A stretch of 8,107 nucleotides of DNA. It comes from Armatimonadetes bacterium UBA5352 (GTDB lineage Bacteria; Armatimonadota; Zipacnadia; Zipacnadales; UBA5352). Each line of letters opens with the position of its first letter. The stretch's first letter is position 1. The notes under the pieces were generated by a model. It was not told the origin of the DNA. It was given only the letters and a program-made list of their open reading frames with translations, and ran no database searches. The stretch is from positions 1 to 8,107 of the forward strand of contig DHPY01000114.1 of the NCBI GenBank assembly GCA_002411015.1, given 5' to 3'. The position numbers and the translations under genes are program-made. Below are positions 1 through 6,003 of this stretch, piece by piece.

Positions 1-3
1 GGG

Positions 4-20
4 CTTTCTGAACATAACCT
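4..20. repeat. Left copy of window-end inverted repeat
   Basis: This 17-nt segment pairs with the reverse complement of 8085-8101 at the other end of the window, with one mismatch (position 15). The core read outward-in is TTTCTGAACA then Y then AACCT. The arms lie about 8 kb apart at the two extremities. This could be a dispersed repeat at which an assembly contig broke, or termini of a larger element. Confidence 0.55.
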
Positions 21-50
21 TCCTGCCTGCCGCCGTTGGCCCAGTCGTAT

Positions 51-134
51 GGAGCGGAGGGGCTTCAGCCGCTCCGACGACTTTTGCGAACGTGCGCACG
101 AAATAGGTGGGAGCCGCTGAAGCGCCTCCCCTCC
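51..134. repeat. Imperfect inverted repeat upstream of the DUF433/hyp operon
   Basis: The arms 51-75 and 110-134 are reverse complements at 22 of 25 positions, separated by 34 nt. The left arm also folds on itself (GGAGCGG against CCGCTCC around GGCTTCAG). It looks like a REP-type dispersed intergenic element rather than an operator, because the arms are long and far apart. No gene is supported in 1-225. Confidence 0.6.
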
Positions 135-183
135 AGAACGACATGGGGCCTTCGTGGCATGGAGGTCTCCGCCGTGCAGTCTG

Positions 184-192
184 TGGTATACT
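184..192 (+). promoter_or_regulatory. Possible extended -10 promoter for the DUF433-hypE operon
   Basis: TGG followed directly by TATACT (187-192) matches an extended -10 element, 34 nt before the TTG start at 226. I see no good -35 hexamer at 16-18 nt spacing. In this GC-rich context TATACT stands out, but it remains a single-motif prediction. Confidence 0.35.
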
Positions 193-225
193 CGCCCCAC
201 TACAGCGTGAACGGGGGCCAGGGCC

Positions 226-654
226 TTGAGTTGGGACGACCTGCTGAACCGAATCACCCGCGATCCTGACATGATGGTCGGTCAGGCGTGCATCCGCGGA
301 ATGCGCATCACCGTCCAGTTTGTCCTCGAGACGCTGGCCGCCGGCACGAGCCGCGAGGAACTGCTGCGGGAGTTGCCCGTTCTGGAGCCCGACGACATCG
401 ACGCCGCGCTCGCGTACGGTTCGGAGCTGGCGGGCATCGCGCGGGGGTGCGGCGACCTCCTTGAGCGCATCACCTGTAATCCCGACATCCTTGTCGGGAA
501 GCCTTGCGTTCGCGGCACCCGCATCAGTGTAGAGCAGCTGTTGAGCGACATGTCGGGCGGAGCCACCGAGGACGACCTGCTGGAGACGTTCCCGGGAGTC
601 ACGCAGGAGGATTGGCGCGCGGCACTTCGCCTGGCTGCCCTGCTCTGCGATTAA
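226..654 (+). CDS. Tandem DUF433 (VapB-like antitoxin fold) protein
   Basis: The 142-aa protein is two DUF433 units in tandem, residues about 5-68 and 77-139. Each carries the family signature: DLLNRIT/DLLERIT, then DPDMMVGQ/NPDILVGK, then CIRGMRITV/CVRGTRISV, followed by an EELL-E/DDLL-E helix. DUF433 proteins are small helix-turn-helix-like proteins, often found as antitoxins beside PIN-like (DUF5615) toxins; a duplicated form is less usual. The TTG start is forced: an in-frame TGA lies at 208-210, and the next start (ATG 271) would cut into the first domain. A GGGGG at 213-217 can serve as a weak SD. No toxin gene is adjacent. Instead hypE begins 15 nt after the stop, so co-transcription with the hydrogenase maturation genes is likely. 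A DNA-binding or regulatory role is inference. Confidence 0.85.
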   Translation: MSWDDLLNRITRDPDMMVGQACIRGMRITVQFVLETLAAGTSREELLRELPVLEPDDIDAALAYGSELAGIARGCGDLLERITCNPDILVGKPCVRGTRISVEQLLSDMSGGATEDDLLETFPGVTQEDWRAALRLAALLCD

Positions 655-669
655 CCGAAAGGCCCACTC

Positions 670-1683
670 ATGCCCACTCCCACCGACATCATCACCCTCG
701 GCCATGGCGGCGGGGGGCGGCTCATGCACGATCTCATCGTCAATGAGCTGCTCCCCGCCTCCGATGTCATGTCCGAGCGCGACCTCGAGGACGCCGCCCT
801 CATCCACGGCGGCCGCCTCGCAATCTCCACCGACGGCTTCACCGTCAAGCCCCTCTTCTTCCCCGGCGGCGACATCGGCAAGCTCGCCGTCTGCGGCACC
901 ATCAACGACGTCGCCATGCGTGGCGCGCGCTGCCGCTGGCTCTCCATCGCCATGATCATCCAGGAGGGCTTCGCGCTCGAGGACCTCCGGCGCATCATCC
1001 AATCCATCCGCGCCGCCTGCGATGCCGATGGCGTCCACATCGTCACCGGTGACACGAAGGTCGTCGGGCGCGCCGCCGCCGATGGCCTGTTCATCACCAC
1101 CACCGGCGTCGGTGAGCGCTTCGCCGATCCGGCGCCGAGCGCAGGCGCCGCGCGTCCCGGCGATCGCGTCATCATCAGCGGCACCCTCGGCGACCACGGC
1201 ATCAGCATTCTGGCCGCGCGGGAGGAGCTGTCGCTGGCCGGGCACATCGAGAGCGACTGCGCGTCCCTGCTCACGCTGACGGAGGCGATGATCGCCGCCG
1301 GTGGGCCTGCCGTGCGGACGCTCCGCGACATGACGCGCGGGGGGATGAGCGCCGCGCTCAACGAGATCGCGATCTCATCGGGCGTCTCCATTGAAATCGA
1401 GGAGGGAGCCGTGCCGGTGCGCCGCGAAGTAAGAGGCGCATGTGAACTGCTCGGCATGAGCCCGTTTGAGATCGCCAACGAGGGCAAGCTGCTCGCGATC
1501 GTTGCGCCGGAGCGCGCCGACGAGGTGCTGGCGGCGATGCGCGCGCATGACCTCGGAGGCGATGCGGCGATCATCGGCACGGTCGGCGATGGGAGGCCCG
1601 GCCGCATCTCAGCGCGCACGCCACTCGGGACCTCGCGACTGATTGACCTGCCGCCTGGTGAGCTGCTGCCGAGGATCTGCTAG
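670..1683 (+). CDS. hypE: Hydrogenase maturation protein HypE (carbamoyl dehydratase)
   Basis: The 337-aa protein has normal family length. HypE takes a carbamoyl group from HypF onto its C-terminal cysteine, dehydrates it to thiocyanate using ATP, and passes CN through HypC/HypD to the iron of the [NiFe] cofactor. Visible signatures are the glycine-rich N-terminus GHGGGGRLMH (residues 11-20), STDGFTV (53-59), the PurM/AIRS-like VCGTINDVAMRGA (74-86), GDTKVV (127-132), SGTLGDHGI (170-178), RDMTRGG (219-225) followed by LNEIA, and FEIANEGK (266-273). The chain ends in PRIC, so the acceptor cysteine is residue 337 and the protein looks active. A GAAAGG SD (657-662) lies 7 nt before ATG. Fifteen nt separate it from the DUF433 stop and 8 nt from the next gene, an operon arrangement. 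No hypA-D or hypF is in the window. Confidence 0.97.
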   Translation: MPTPTDIITLGHGGGGRLMHDLIVNELLPASDVMSERDLEDAALIHGGRLAISTDGFTVKPLFFPGGDIGKLAVCGTINDVAMRGARCRWLSIAMIIQEGFALEDLRRIIQSIRAACDADGVHIVTGDTKVVGRAAADGLFITTTGVGERFADPAPSAGAARPGDRVIISGTLGDHGISILAAREELSLAGHIESDCASLLTLTEAMIAAGGPAVRTLRDMTRGGMSAALNEIAISSGVSIEIEEGAVPVRREVRGACELLGMSPFEIANEGKLLAIVAPERADEVLAAMRAHDLGGDAAIIGTVGDGRPGRISARTPLGTSRLIDLPPGELLPRIC

Positions 1684-1691
1684 GCCAGGGG

Positions 1692-2204
1692 ATGAGTGCG
1701 GTGGACGGGGAGGAACGCAGCGCGGAGATCGTCATCGTCGGCATAGGCGACGAACGCAAACGCGATGATGCGGTGGGGCTCGCGATCGCGCGAGAGCTGC
1801 TGGCCCGGGCGCTGCCGGAGTGTGTGCGGGTGGAGATCGCGGGATCGGAGGGCTTCGATCTGATCGCGGCGATCGAGGGCGCGCGGCGGGCGGTCATCCT
1901 CGCGGCGGTGGCGCTGGGCGATGAGCCGGGCACGGTGCGTGTGCTCACACCGGGCGATGCGGAGGCGCGGGCAGATCACATCTCGGCGCCCGGGGAGATG
2001 CAGCTTTCGGATGCGCTGGAGCTCTCGGCGATGCTCGGGGGGCCGGAGGTGCTGATCGTGGGCGTGGAGCCTGCGGAGATCGTGCCGGGCCAGACGCTGC
2101 ATCCGCTGGTGCAGGCGGCGGTGTGCGAGGCGGCCGATCTCGCGTATGAGCTTGCGACCGGCGCCCTGGAATGGCGGCACTTCGCACGGAAGCAGTACTG
2201 GTAG
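1692..2204 (+). CDS. Hydrogenase maturation protease-like protein (HyaD/HycI family), altered metal site
   Basis: At 170 aa this is the usual size for the peptidase M52 family, which cleaves the C-terminal tail of the [NiFe] large subunit after nickel insertion. Family marks are GIGDERKRDDAVGLAIA (residues 17-33), GSEGFDLI, the GDEPGTV loop (76-82), and a late IVGVEPAEI (122-130). In E. coli HybD nickel is bound by Glu16, Asp62 and His93. The first acidic site is kept here (D26). The Asp of the usual VDAV motif is Ala71 (ILAAVALG), and the usual SAH motif is SAP (Pro100) followed by a one-residue insertion. Two of three ligands therefore appear lost in a hand alignment. It could be a diverged or inactive homologue. 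ATG 1692 has an AGGGG directly abutting it; GTG 1701 would have better spacing to the same AGGGG (1687-1691). It lies 8 nt after hypE, in the same operon. Confidence 0.82.
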   Translation: MSAVDGEERSAEIVIVGIGDERKRDDAVGLAIARELLARALPECVRVEIAGSEGFDLIAAIEGARRAVILAAVALGDEPGTVRVLTPGDAEARADHISAPGEMQLSDALELSAMLGGPEVLIVGVEPAEIVPGQTLHPLVQAAVCEAADLAYELATGALEWRHFARKQYW

Positions 2205-2210
2205 GCGTGG

Positions 2211-2230
2211 GACGGGCCTCCTCGCCCGTC
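2211..2230. repeat. Hairpin repeat family A, copy 1
   Basis: GACGGGC and GCCCGTC form a 7-bp stem around the loop CTCCTC, starting 6 nt after the stop of the maturation protease gene. There is no T-run, so an intrinsic terminator is not supported. Related copies are at 2300-2319 and 3694-3713. Confidence 0.6.
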
Positions 2231-2236
2231 AATGCC

Positions 2237-2387
2237 GTACGGAGGGGCCGCCTGAGCCACCCGGGTCGTTTGCGGGTGGCGAAGCCGGACCGCTGGTGGG
2301 ATAGGCGTCCTCACCTGTCAAGAAAGACGCGCGGGCCGGCTTCGGCGCTCATAGACGACATTCGCGCCTCAGGCGGCCCCTCCGTAC
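2237..2387. repeat. Nested inverted-repeat element (20-bp perfect outer stem)
   Basis: The outer arms 2237-2256 and 2368-2387 are perfect 20-bp reverse complements (GTACGGAGG...GCCTGAG). Inside lie a hairpin CCACCCG/CGGGTGG (2257-2263 with 2273-2279), then a second stem CGAAGCCGG/CCGGCTTCG (2280-2288 with 2336-2344). The second stem encloses family A copy 2 (2300-2319). The whole would fold as a multibranched structure. It may be a miniature mobile element or a dispersed structured repeat. No protein is supported here. Confidence 0.72.
2300..2319. repeat. Hairpin repeat family A, copy 2
   Basis: GATAGG pairs with CCTGTC (one T-G wobble) around a loop containing GTCCTC. It sits at the tip of the inner stem of the 2237-2387 element. 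Confidence 0.5.
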
Positions 2388-2405
2388 TTCACCCCGCTCG
2401 GTGCC

Positions 2406-2440
2406 GTTCCCGCCGTCCTCGTTCCCGCCGTCCTCGTTCC
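2406..2440. repeat. 15-bp tandem repeat
   Basis: GTTCCCGCCGTCCTC occurs at 2406-2420 and again at 2421-2435, followed by a partial GTTCC. It runs directly into the family C repeat. Confidence 0.7.
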
Positions 2441-2475
2441 CAATTGCCAATTCCCACTTGCCAATTCCCGCCGTC
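2436..2475. repeat. Family C repeat (GCCAATTCCC-type), copy 1
   Basis: Degenerate short repeats of the form TTGCCAATTCCC occur around 2443-2454 and 2458-2469. The reverse complement (GGCGGGA..TGGCAA..) closely resembles 3646-3680 on the far side of the replication-gene relic, so the two copies are inverted relative to each other. Confidence 0.5.
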
Positions 2476-2479
2476 ACCC

Positions 2480-2565
2480 ACTTCCCAAGTTCTCATGATT
2501 CCCGTGGCGCCCTCGATGGCAGCGCGGAGCTACCCCACCCCGGGAATCGTGAGAAGTTGAGAAGT
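2480..2565. repeat. Inverted-repeat-bounded element B, copy 1
   Basis: The left arm 2480-2503 and right arm 2542-2565 are reverse complements at 21 of 24 positions, around a 38-nt centre containing GTGGCGCCCTCGATG. Copy 2 at 3890-3976 has the same arms and centre start. The size and long terminal inverted repeats fit a palindromic dispersed element (MITE- or REP-like). Nothing further is recognised between 2566 and the SD at 2763. Confidence 0.68.
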
Positions 2566-3641
2566 CGCAGGTCACTCCCCGGCCCGCCTCGCAGATGTGC
2601 AGCACCCCAAAACTCCCCGGCTATTTCGTGCCGCTCAGCGGGTTCTTTCGTGAAGACCGGCTGACTGGCGAAAACGCATAGCAAAGGGAGCGGCCTCCGG
2701 GCGCTATATGTATGGAGGGCGATGATCAGCCGCTCCTCCTCGAAGAGCCAGTTGTACGCCAGAAGGAGGAAGCCCTGTGAATGTTGATGTGATGAAGCCG
2801 GAGACGCCGTATGATGCCAAGCCAACCTTCCCATACGATACCGATATCGAGCAGACCGTACTCGCCGCGATACTGCAGTACTACGGGAAAGCCTCTGAGA
2901 TTCTTCCCGGCCTCTAGCCCGAGGACTTCTACTCGGAGCAGCACCAGGCCATCTTCAGGGCCATGCGTGACGTTGCGCAGAAGCATGGTGCGAGTGTGGA
3001 GCCGGCGATGGTATCGGCGGAGCTCAAGCGCCGCGACATAGACAACAGGTGCGGCGGGCTGGAGTATCTGCGCGCGGTGCAGGAGAGCTACGTGCGTCTC
3101 AACGACATGCCGCAGATGAAGCGCAAGCTGCGGGAACTGCGCCTGCTGCGAGAGGCGATGGAGGTGGGGAAGGCGCTGTATGATCGCTGCCAGCACAGCG
3201 CGGAGGATCCGCTGGAGACGCTCTCGAGCCTCCGGATGCGCATTGATGAGCTGATCGCCGCGTCGCTTGCGAACGCGGGAAGGCGGGTGAGCGTTGAGGT
3301 CACGAAGTCCAACTACGCGGCCACCTGGCCGAACAAGCTCGTGATGACGCAGCAGCATGACGGCCTGCGCTTCGCGGCGGACGATCGTGGTCCGGGGGCC
3401 GGTTCGCTGCAGACCGAGCGGGCACAGGAGCTGCTGCTGTCGGAGCTGTCGGAAGGCCCGCGAGGAGCGACGGAGTTGCTGGCTATGGCGGCGGATGCGG
3501 GGATCAGTGAGCCGACGCTTCAGCGGGCCGCGACTGAGTTGGGCGTGGAGAAGCGGCGGGAGCAGGGGGGCGATGGCAGGGCGCGGTCGGTGTGGCTGCG
3601 GAGGGGCTGGCTCTTCGGTGATTTGAGGGCATCACTGGTGG

Positions 3642-3683
3642 GAACGGCGGGAGCTGGCAATGGGCAATCGGCAATCGGGACGG
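3642..3683. repeat. Family C repeat, copy 2 (inverted)
   Basis: GGCAAT recurs at about 3656, 3663 and 3671, within a segment resembling the reverse complement of 2438-2473. It lies inside the read-through tail of the replication-gene relic, marking where true coding sequence has ended. Confidence 0.5.
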
Positions 3684-3693
3684 CAGCGCGTGA

Positions 3694-3713
3694 GACAGGC
3701 GTCCTCGCCTGTC
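3694..3713. repeat. Hairpin repeat family A, copy 3
   Basis: GACAGGC and GCCTGTC form a perfect 7-bp stem around GTCCTC. The fourth base pair is A-T here and G-C in copy 1, so the two copies differ by a compensatory change. Confidence 0.6.
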
Positions 3714-3754
3714 AATGGCGGCGAAGACGCACGACGAACAGCCGGGCCGGCATC

Positions 3755-3779
3755 GGGCGAGGTAAACGACACCTCGCCC
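3755..3779. repeat. Perfect 9-bp hairpin in the repeat block
   Basis: GGGCGAGGT (3755-3763) pairs with ACCTCGCCC (3771-3779) around a 7-nt loop. It lies between family A copy 3 and the 75-bp duplication and has no T-run. Confidence 0.55.
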
Positions 3780-3785
3780 TCTCCG

Positions 3786-3935
3786 GCCCCTCCAGACGGC
3801 GCTCGCGTCCGGCCACTTCTCAAGTTCGCATGATTCCCGTGGCGCCCTCGATGACAAAGCGCCCCTCCAGACGGCGCTCGCGTCCGGCCACTTCTCAAGT
3901 TCGCATGATTCCCGTGGCGCCCTCGATGACAAAGC
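3786..3935. repeat. 75-bp direct tandem duplication (2 copies plus 5 bp)
   Basis: Units 3786-3860 and 3861-3935 appear identical on inspection; a third copy starts (GCCCC at 3936) and diverges. Each unit contains one left arm of element B (3815-3838 and 3890-3913) and the CAGACGGCGCTCGCGTCC segment. Since 75 is divisible by three, the overlapping frame shows a 25-residue repeat without a stop. This looks like recent slippage or unequal recombination within a repeat element. Confidence 0.85.
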
Positions 3936-3976
3936 GCCCCCCACTCCGCCCCGGGAATCGTGAGAAGTTGAGAAGT
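3890..3976. repeat. Inverted-repeat-bounded element B, copy 2
   Basis: The left arm 3890-3913 and right arm 3953-3976 match as reverse complements at 21 of 24 positions. The right arm is identical to that of copy 1 (2542-2565). The extra left half upstream comes from the 75-bp duplication. Confidence 0.68.
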
Positions 3977-4010
3977 AGCCAACAACCGCAGGCAGGAGTG
4001 CCCGCGCCAC

Positions 4011-4098
4011 GAACGTACGCGATTCATTGACAGGCTGGAAAGCCCGTCGCTACAAACGGCCACGGCGACGGCATGCGAAGCCGCATCACCGTACGTTC
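4011..4098. repeat. Inverted repeat GAACGTACG/CGTACGTTC with inner stem
   Basis: Perfect 9-bp arms at 4011-4019 and 4090-4098 enclose a second stem CCGTCGC/GCGACGG (4044-4050 with 4065-4071). It lies in the gap between the relic frame and the CARDB gene and resembles the other structured dispersed elements here. No gene is supported in 4031-4191. Confidence 0.5.
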
Positions 4099-4140
4099 AT
4101 GGGAGGATTTCGCTGTGGGGAGGCTTTGTTCCCGCCTGCT

Positions 4141-4181
4141 CTCCCGGCCGGCGCGGGTGGGAGGTCGCGCCGGCCGGGGAG
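4141..4181 (-). terminator. Strong GC hairpin after the CARDB gene
   Basis: CTCCCGGCCGGCGCG (4141-4155) pairs with 4166-4181 (one bulged G), loop of 10 nt. It begins 11 nt past the CARDB stop codon on the minus strand. Position and stability suit a transcript end, but no U-tract follows, so it may be a transcript-stabilising hairpin or need Rho. Confidence 0.42.
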
Positions 4182-4191
4182 GTGTCGGGGG

Positions 4192-5868
4192 CTACTGCGG
4201 GGCCAGGGCAAAGGCGCGCACGGCGCTGGCGTCGTACATGTAGAGGCGCGACCAGCCGTCGGTGGCCTTCGCGTAGACGTAGAGGTTCAGTGAGAATGCG
4301 CCCTGTATCGGGCAGTCAGGTCCGAGGAGCTGGGTGCGCGTGAAACTGGCGCTGTAGTTGCCGTTGCCATCACCGGTGAAAGGCGGGGCGTTGATGACGC
4401 TGACCACCGCGCTTGATGAAACGGTAGTGGTGGCTCCGCGGACCACGTTGAAGCTGAAGCTCGCGAAGTTCCCCGGCTGGGTGGCGTGGAAGCCGATGCC
4501 GATCTTCGCGGCGTTGTCGGTCTCAGCGACCGCGGGATCGTAGATCAGGAAGCCGCACGGGCCGGTGAGGGTGCTGCCGCCGAGCGTGGGCGGGTCGATG
4601 CTCGCGCCGCACTGGCGGTTGTTGACGTGCAGCAGGAAGACGTAGCCGCCCGCGTCAATGGAGCCCGCGGGGGCGGCCGTGGTGGTGATGGCGCCGTCGG
4701 GGAGGGTCCCGCTGGGCACGATGAAGTTGAAGGCCGGGCCGGGCATGACCTGCACGCCTGCCGGGTTGTAGACCTCAAGCTTCACCTGGTAGCGGCCATC
4801 GGGCAGGGTCCGGGTGTCGAAGAAGCCGCTGTAGATATCACCGAACCAGTCGGTTGCGGGCCAGTTCGTAACGGCCCCCGGGAAGACCGGCGGCACATGC
4901 GGGCGGAACTCGTAGAGGTTCTTCCCGCCAATCCCCTGCGGTCCGAGGTTGTAGACAGGGAATGTGGTTGTGGCGCCCTCCTGCTTCACGTAGTGCACCC
5001 CGACGCTCTCGGTCAGCTCAGTCCACGCGCCCGCGCCCTGCGGGCGGTAGAGCCACCGGTAGTACTTGATGTTCGCGTTGGGGATGGAGTTCTGGTAGCC
5101 GTGCCGGAGGCCCAGCCGCCAGCCGAACGGAGCATTGGCGATACCGGCGTAGTCAACGAGACCGGTCGGCTTGATGGAGTCGATCCTGGTGCCGCCGACG
5201 CCGCACGGCATCACCCATACCGGTATCCCGGGCGGTGGCCGGACGCCAGCATCCGGGGCGGCCGCGACCAGCACGCGGTGGCAGTAGATGTTGTTGCCCT
5301 CGTTGAACTCGAACACGCTCTTCCCGGGATCAACCACGGCCGCGAGGCAGTAGACGCCGGGCGCGGTCTTCTTTGGGATGGGCACGGAGATGGTGTAGCT
5401 GACCGAGGCGCCCGCCGCGACATTCTGAGTGTTGCTGATGCGCCCGCCGAGCATCAGCATGTCCTCGACGAAGTCGTCCTGGGTGTACCCGGCGTACACC
5501 GGCTGCGTGGCCCACTCCAGTGGCACATCGGCGTCCTGCGAGAGCACGAGATCAACCATGTAACCGGTCGGGTTGCCGGTAGTGCCGGGGGCTGTCCCGC
5601 GGCCCCGGTTGTTCACCGTCACGTTGAGGTTGACTGATGCTCCCGCGACCACGCGATTGGGCCCGGTGATCGAGGCGGTGAGGTCAGGAAGCTGCAGCAG
5701 CGGCACTGTCAGGCGAGGGAGGTCCACCATGCGCGGGCGCACTATCAGTCGTGCACCGGGCTGGAGTTGCGCGATCTGGTCCGGTGGAGCCGTGGCCTCC
5801 TGCGCGAAAGCGCAGGCGGCAAAGAGCGTCAGCAGGAGTACGATCCGGACAACACGGACGGGTAGCAT
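4192..5868 (-). CDS. Secreted CARDB-domain protein
   Basis: The protein has 558 aa from ATG 5868. That start is preferred over GTG 5877 because GAGGTGG (5881-5875) then forms an SD 6 nt upstream; with the GTG start the SD would overlap the codon. Residues 1-23 are a Sec signal peptide (basic start, LLLTLF core, AFAQ cleavage). Residues about 60-203 are a CARDB domain, an Ig-like adhesion/binding fold: LPDLTASI, VNLNVTVNNRG, then GVYCLAAVVDPGKSVFEFNEGNN, the usual hallmark ending. The remaining 350 residues are Gly/Thr/Pro-rich beta-type sequence (for example LPDGRYQVKLEVYNPAG) with several cysteines, and I recognise no enzyme. It is likely exported to the envelope or outside and used in binding; the ligand is unknown. 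It is transcribed alone, with no close partner. Confidence 0.85.
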   Translation of the reverse strand: MLPVRVVRIVLLLTLFAACAFAQEATAPPDQIAQLQPGARLIVRPRMVDLPRLTVPLLQLPDLTASITGPNRVVAGASVNLNVTVNNRGRGTAPGTTGNPTGYMVDLVLSQDADVPLEWATQPVYAGYTQDDFVEDMLMLGGRISNTQNVAAGASVSYTISVPIPKKTAPGVYCLAAVVDPGKSVFEFNEGNNIYCHRVLVAAAPDAGVRPPPGIPVWVMPCGVGGTRIDSIKPTGLVDYAGIANAPFGWRLGLRHGYQNSIPNANIKYYRWLYRPQGAGAWTELTESVGVHYVKQEGATTTFPVYNLGPQGIGGKNLYEFRPHVPPVFPGAVTNWPATDWFGDIYSGFFDTRTLPDGRYQVKLEVYNPAGVQVMPGPAFNFIVPSGTLPDGAITTTAAPAGSIDAGGYVFLLHVNNRQCGASIDPPTLGGSTLTGPCGFLIYDPAVAETDNAAKIGIGFHATQPGNFASFSFNVVRGATTTVSSSAVVSVINAPPFTGDGNGNYSASFTRTQLLGPDCPIQGAFSLNLYVYAKATDGWSRLYMYDASAVRAFALAPQ

Positions 5869-5944
5869 CTGAACCACCTCATCGCGCAGCCTGATCGTGC
5901 GTATGAACCGACGTCGTGAGTCCCAACGCTCGCCACGCCCTGTC

Positions 5945-5957
5945 GTGAAGTCTTCAC
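5945..5957. other. 13-bp palindrome upstream of the CARDB gene
   Basis: GTGAAG-T-CTTCAC is perfectly palindromic around one base. It lies about 77 nt upstream of the CARDB start on its 5' side, next to a direct repeat CACTTT (5955-5960, 5964-5969). It could be an operator, but a single occurrence proves nothing. Confidence 0.3.
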
Positions 5958-6003
5958 TTTCTCCACTTTAACTGTTTCGTTGCGCGGGAGGTGCCACCTT
6001 CTT

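Larger units (their letters stand above)
2777..4030 (+). pseudogene. Relic of replicative helicase/RepA-like ATPase: DnaB N-domain, amber codon, no ATPase core
   Basis: An AAGGAGGA SD (2763-2770) precedes GTG 2777. The frame gives a DnaB N-terminal domain: DIEQTVLAAIL, then ILPGL, TAG at 2915-2917, then PEDFYSEQHQAIFRAM, ELKRRDI and GGLEYLRAV. Normal DnaB has one residue where the TAG stands. The domain ends near IDELIAAS, and the text jumps to RRVSVEVTKSNYA. That looks like the last strands of a RepA/RecA-like (AAA_25-type) ATPase, followed by a winged helix (GATELLAMAADAGISEPTL..ELGVEKRREQ). No Walker A (GxxxxGK[ST]) exists anywhere, so the core of roughly 200 residues is missing. Homology ends near 3640; from there to TGA 4028-4030 the frame translates repeats, including a duplicated 25-residue unit. 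The open reading frame after the amber codon has its first ATG at 2963, so a caller would list 2963-4030. A non-helicase DnaB_N adaptor with a suppressed amber is possible but less likely. Confidence 0.72.

Noticed and set aside
651..1619. 322-aa open frame on the - strand
   Set aside because: It is the complement of hypE with Ser/Arg/Met-rich shadow composition.
2171..2560. 129-aa + strand frame after the maturation protease
   Set aside because: It overlaps the end of the protease gene and then translates repeat families A, C and B; no protein similarity is apparent.
2722..2786. Short upstream ORF (ATG 2722) overlapping the start of the replication relic
   Set aside because: It is about 21 codons with a basic, non-descript peptide and no clear SD; chance cannot be excluded.
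2726..3358. 210-aa open frame on the - strand
   Set aside because: It is antisense to the DnaB_N-like sequence, whose motifs are specific to the + strand frame.
3642..3976. Possible CRISPR array because of repeated units
   Set aside because: The repeats are a single 75-bp direct duplication plus hairpin elements; there are no regularly spaced short repeats with unique spacers and no cas genes.
4486..5637. 383-aa open frame on the + strand
   Set aside because: It is antisense to the CARDB gene, which has a signal peptide, SD and recognisable domain. The + frame has low-complexity G/V/A/R composition typical of a GC-rich shadow.
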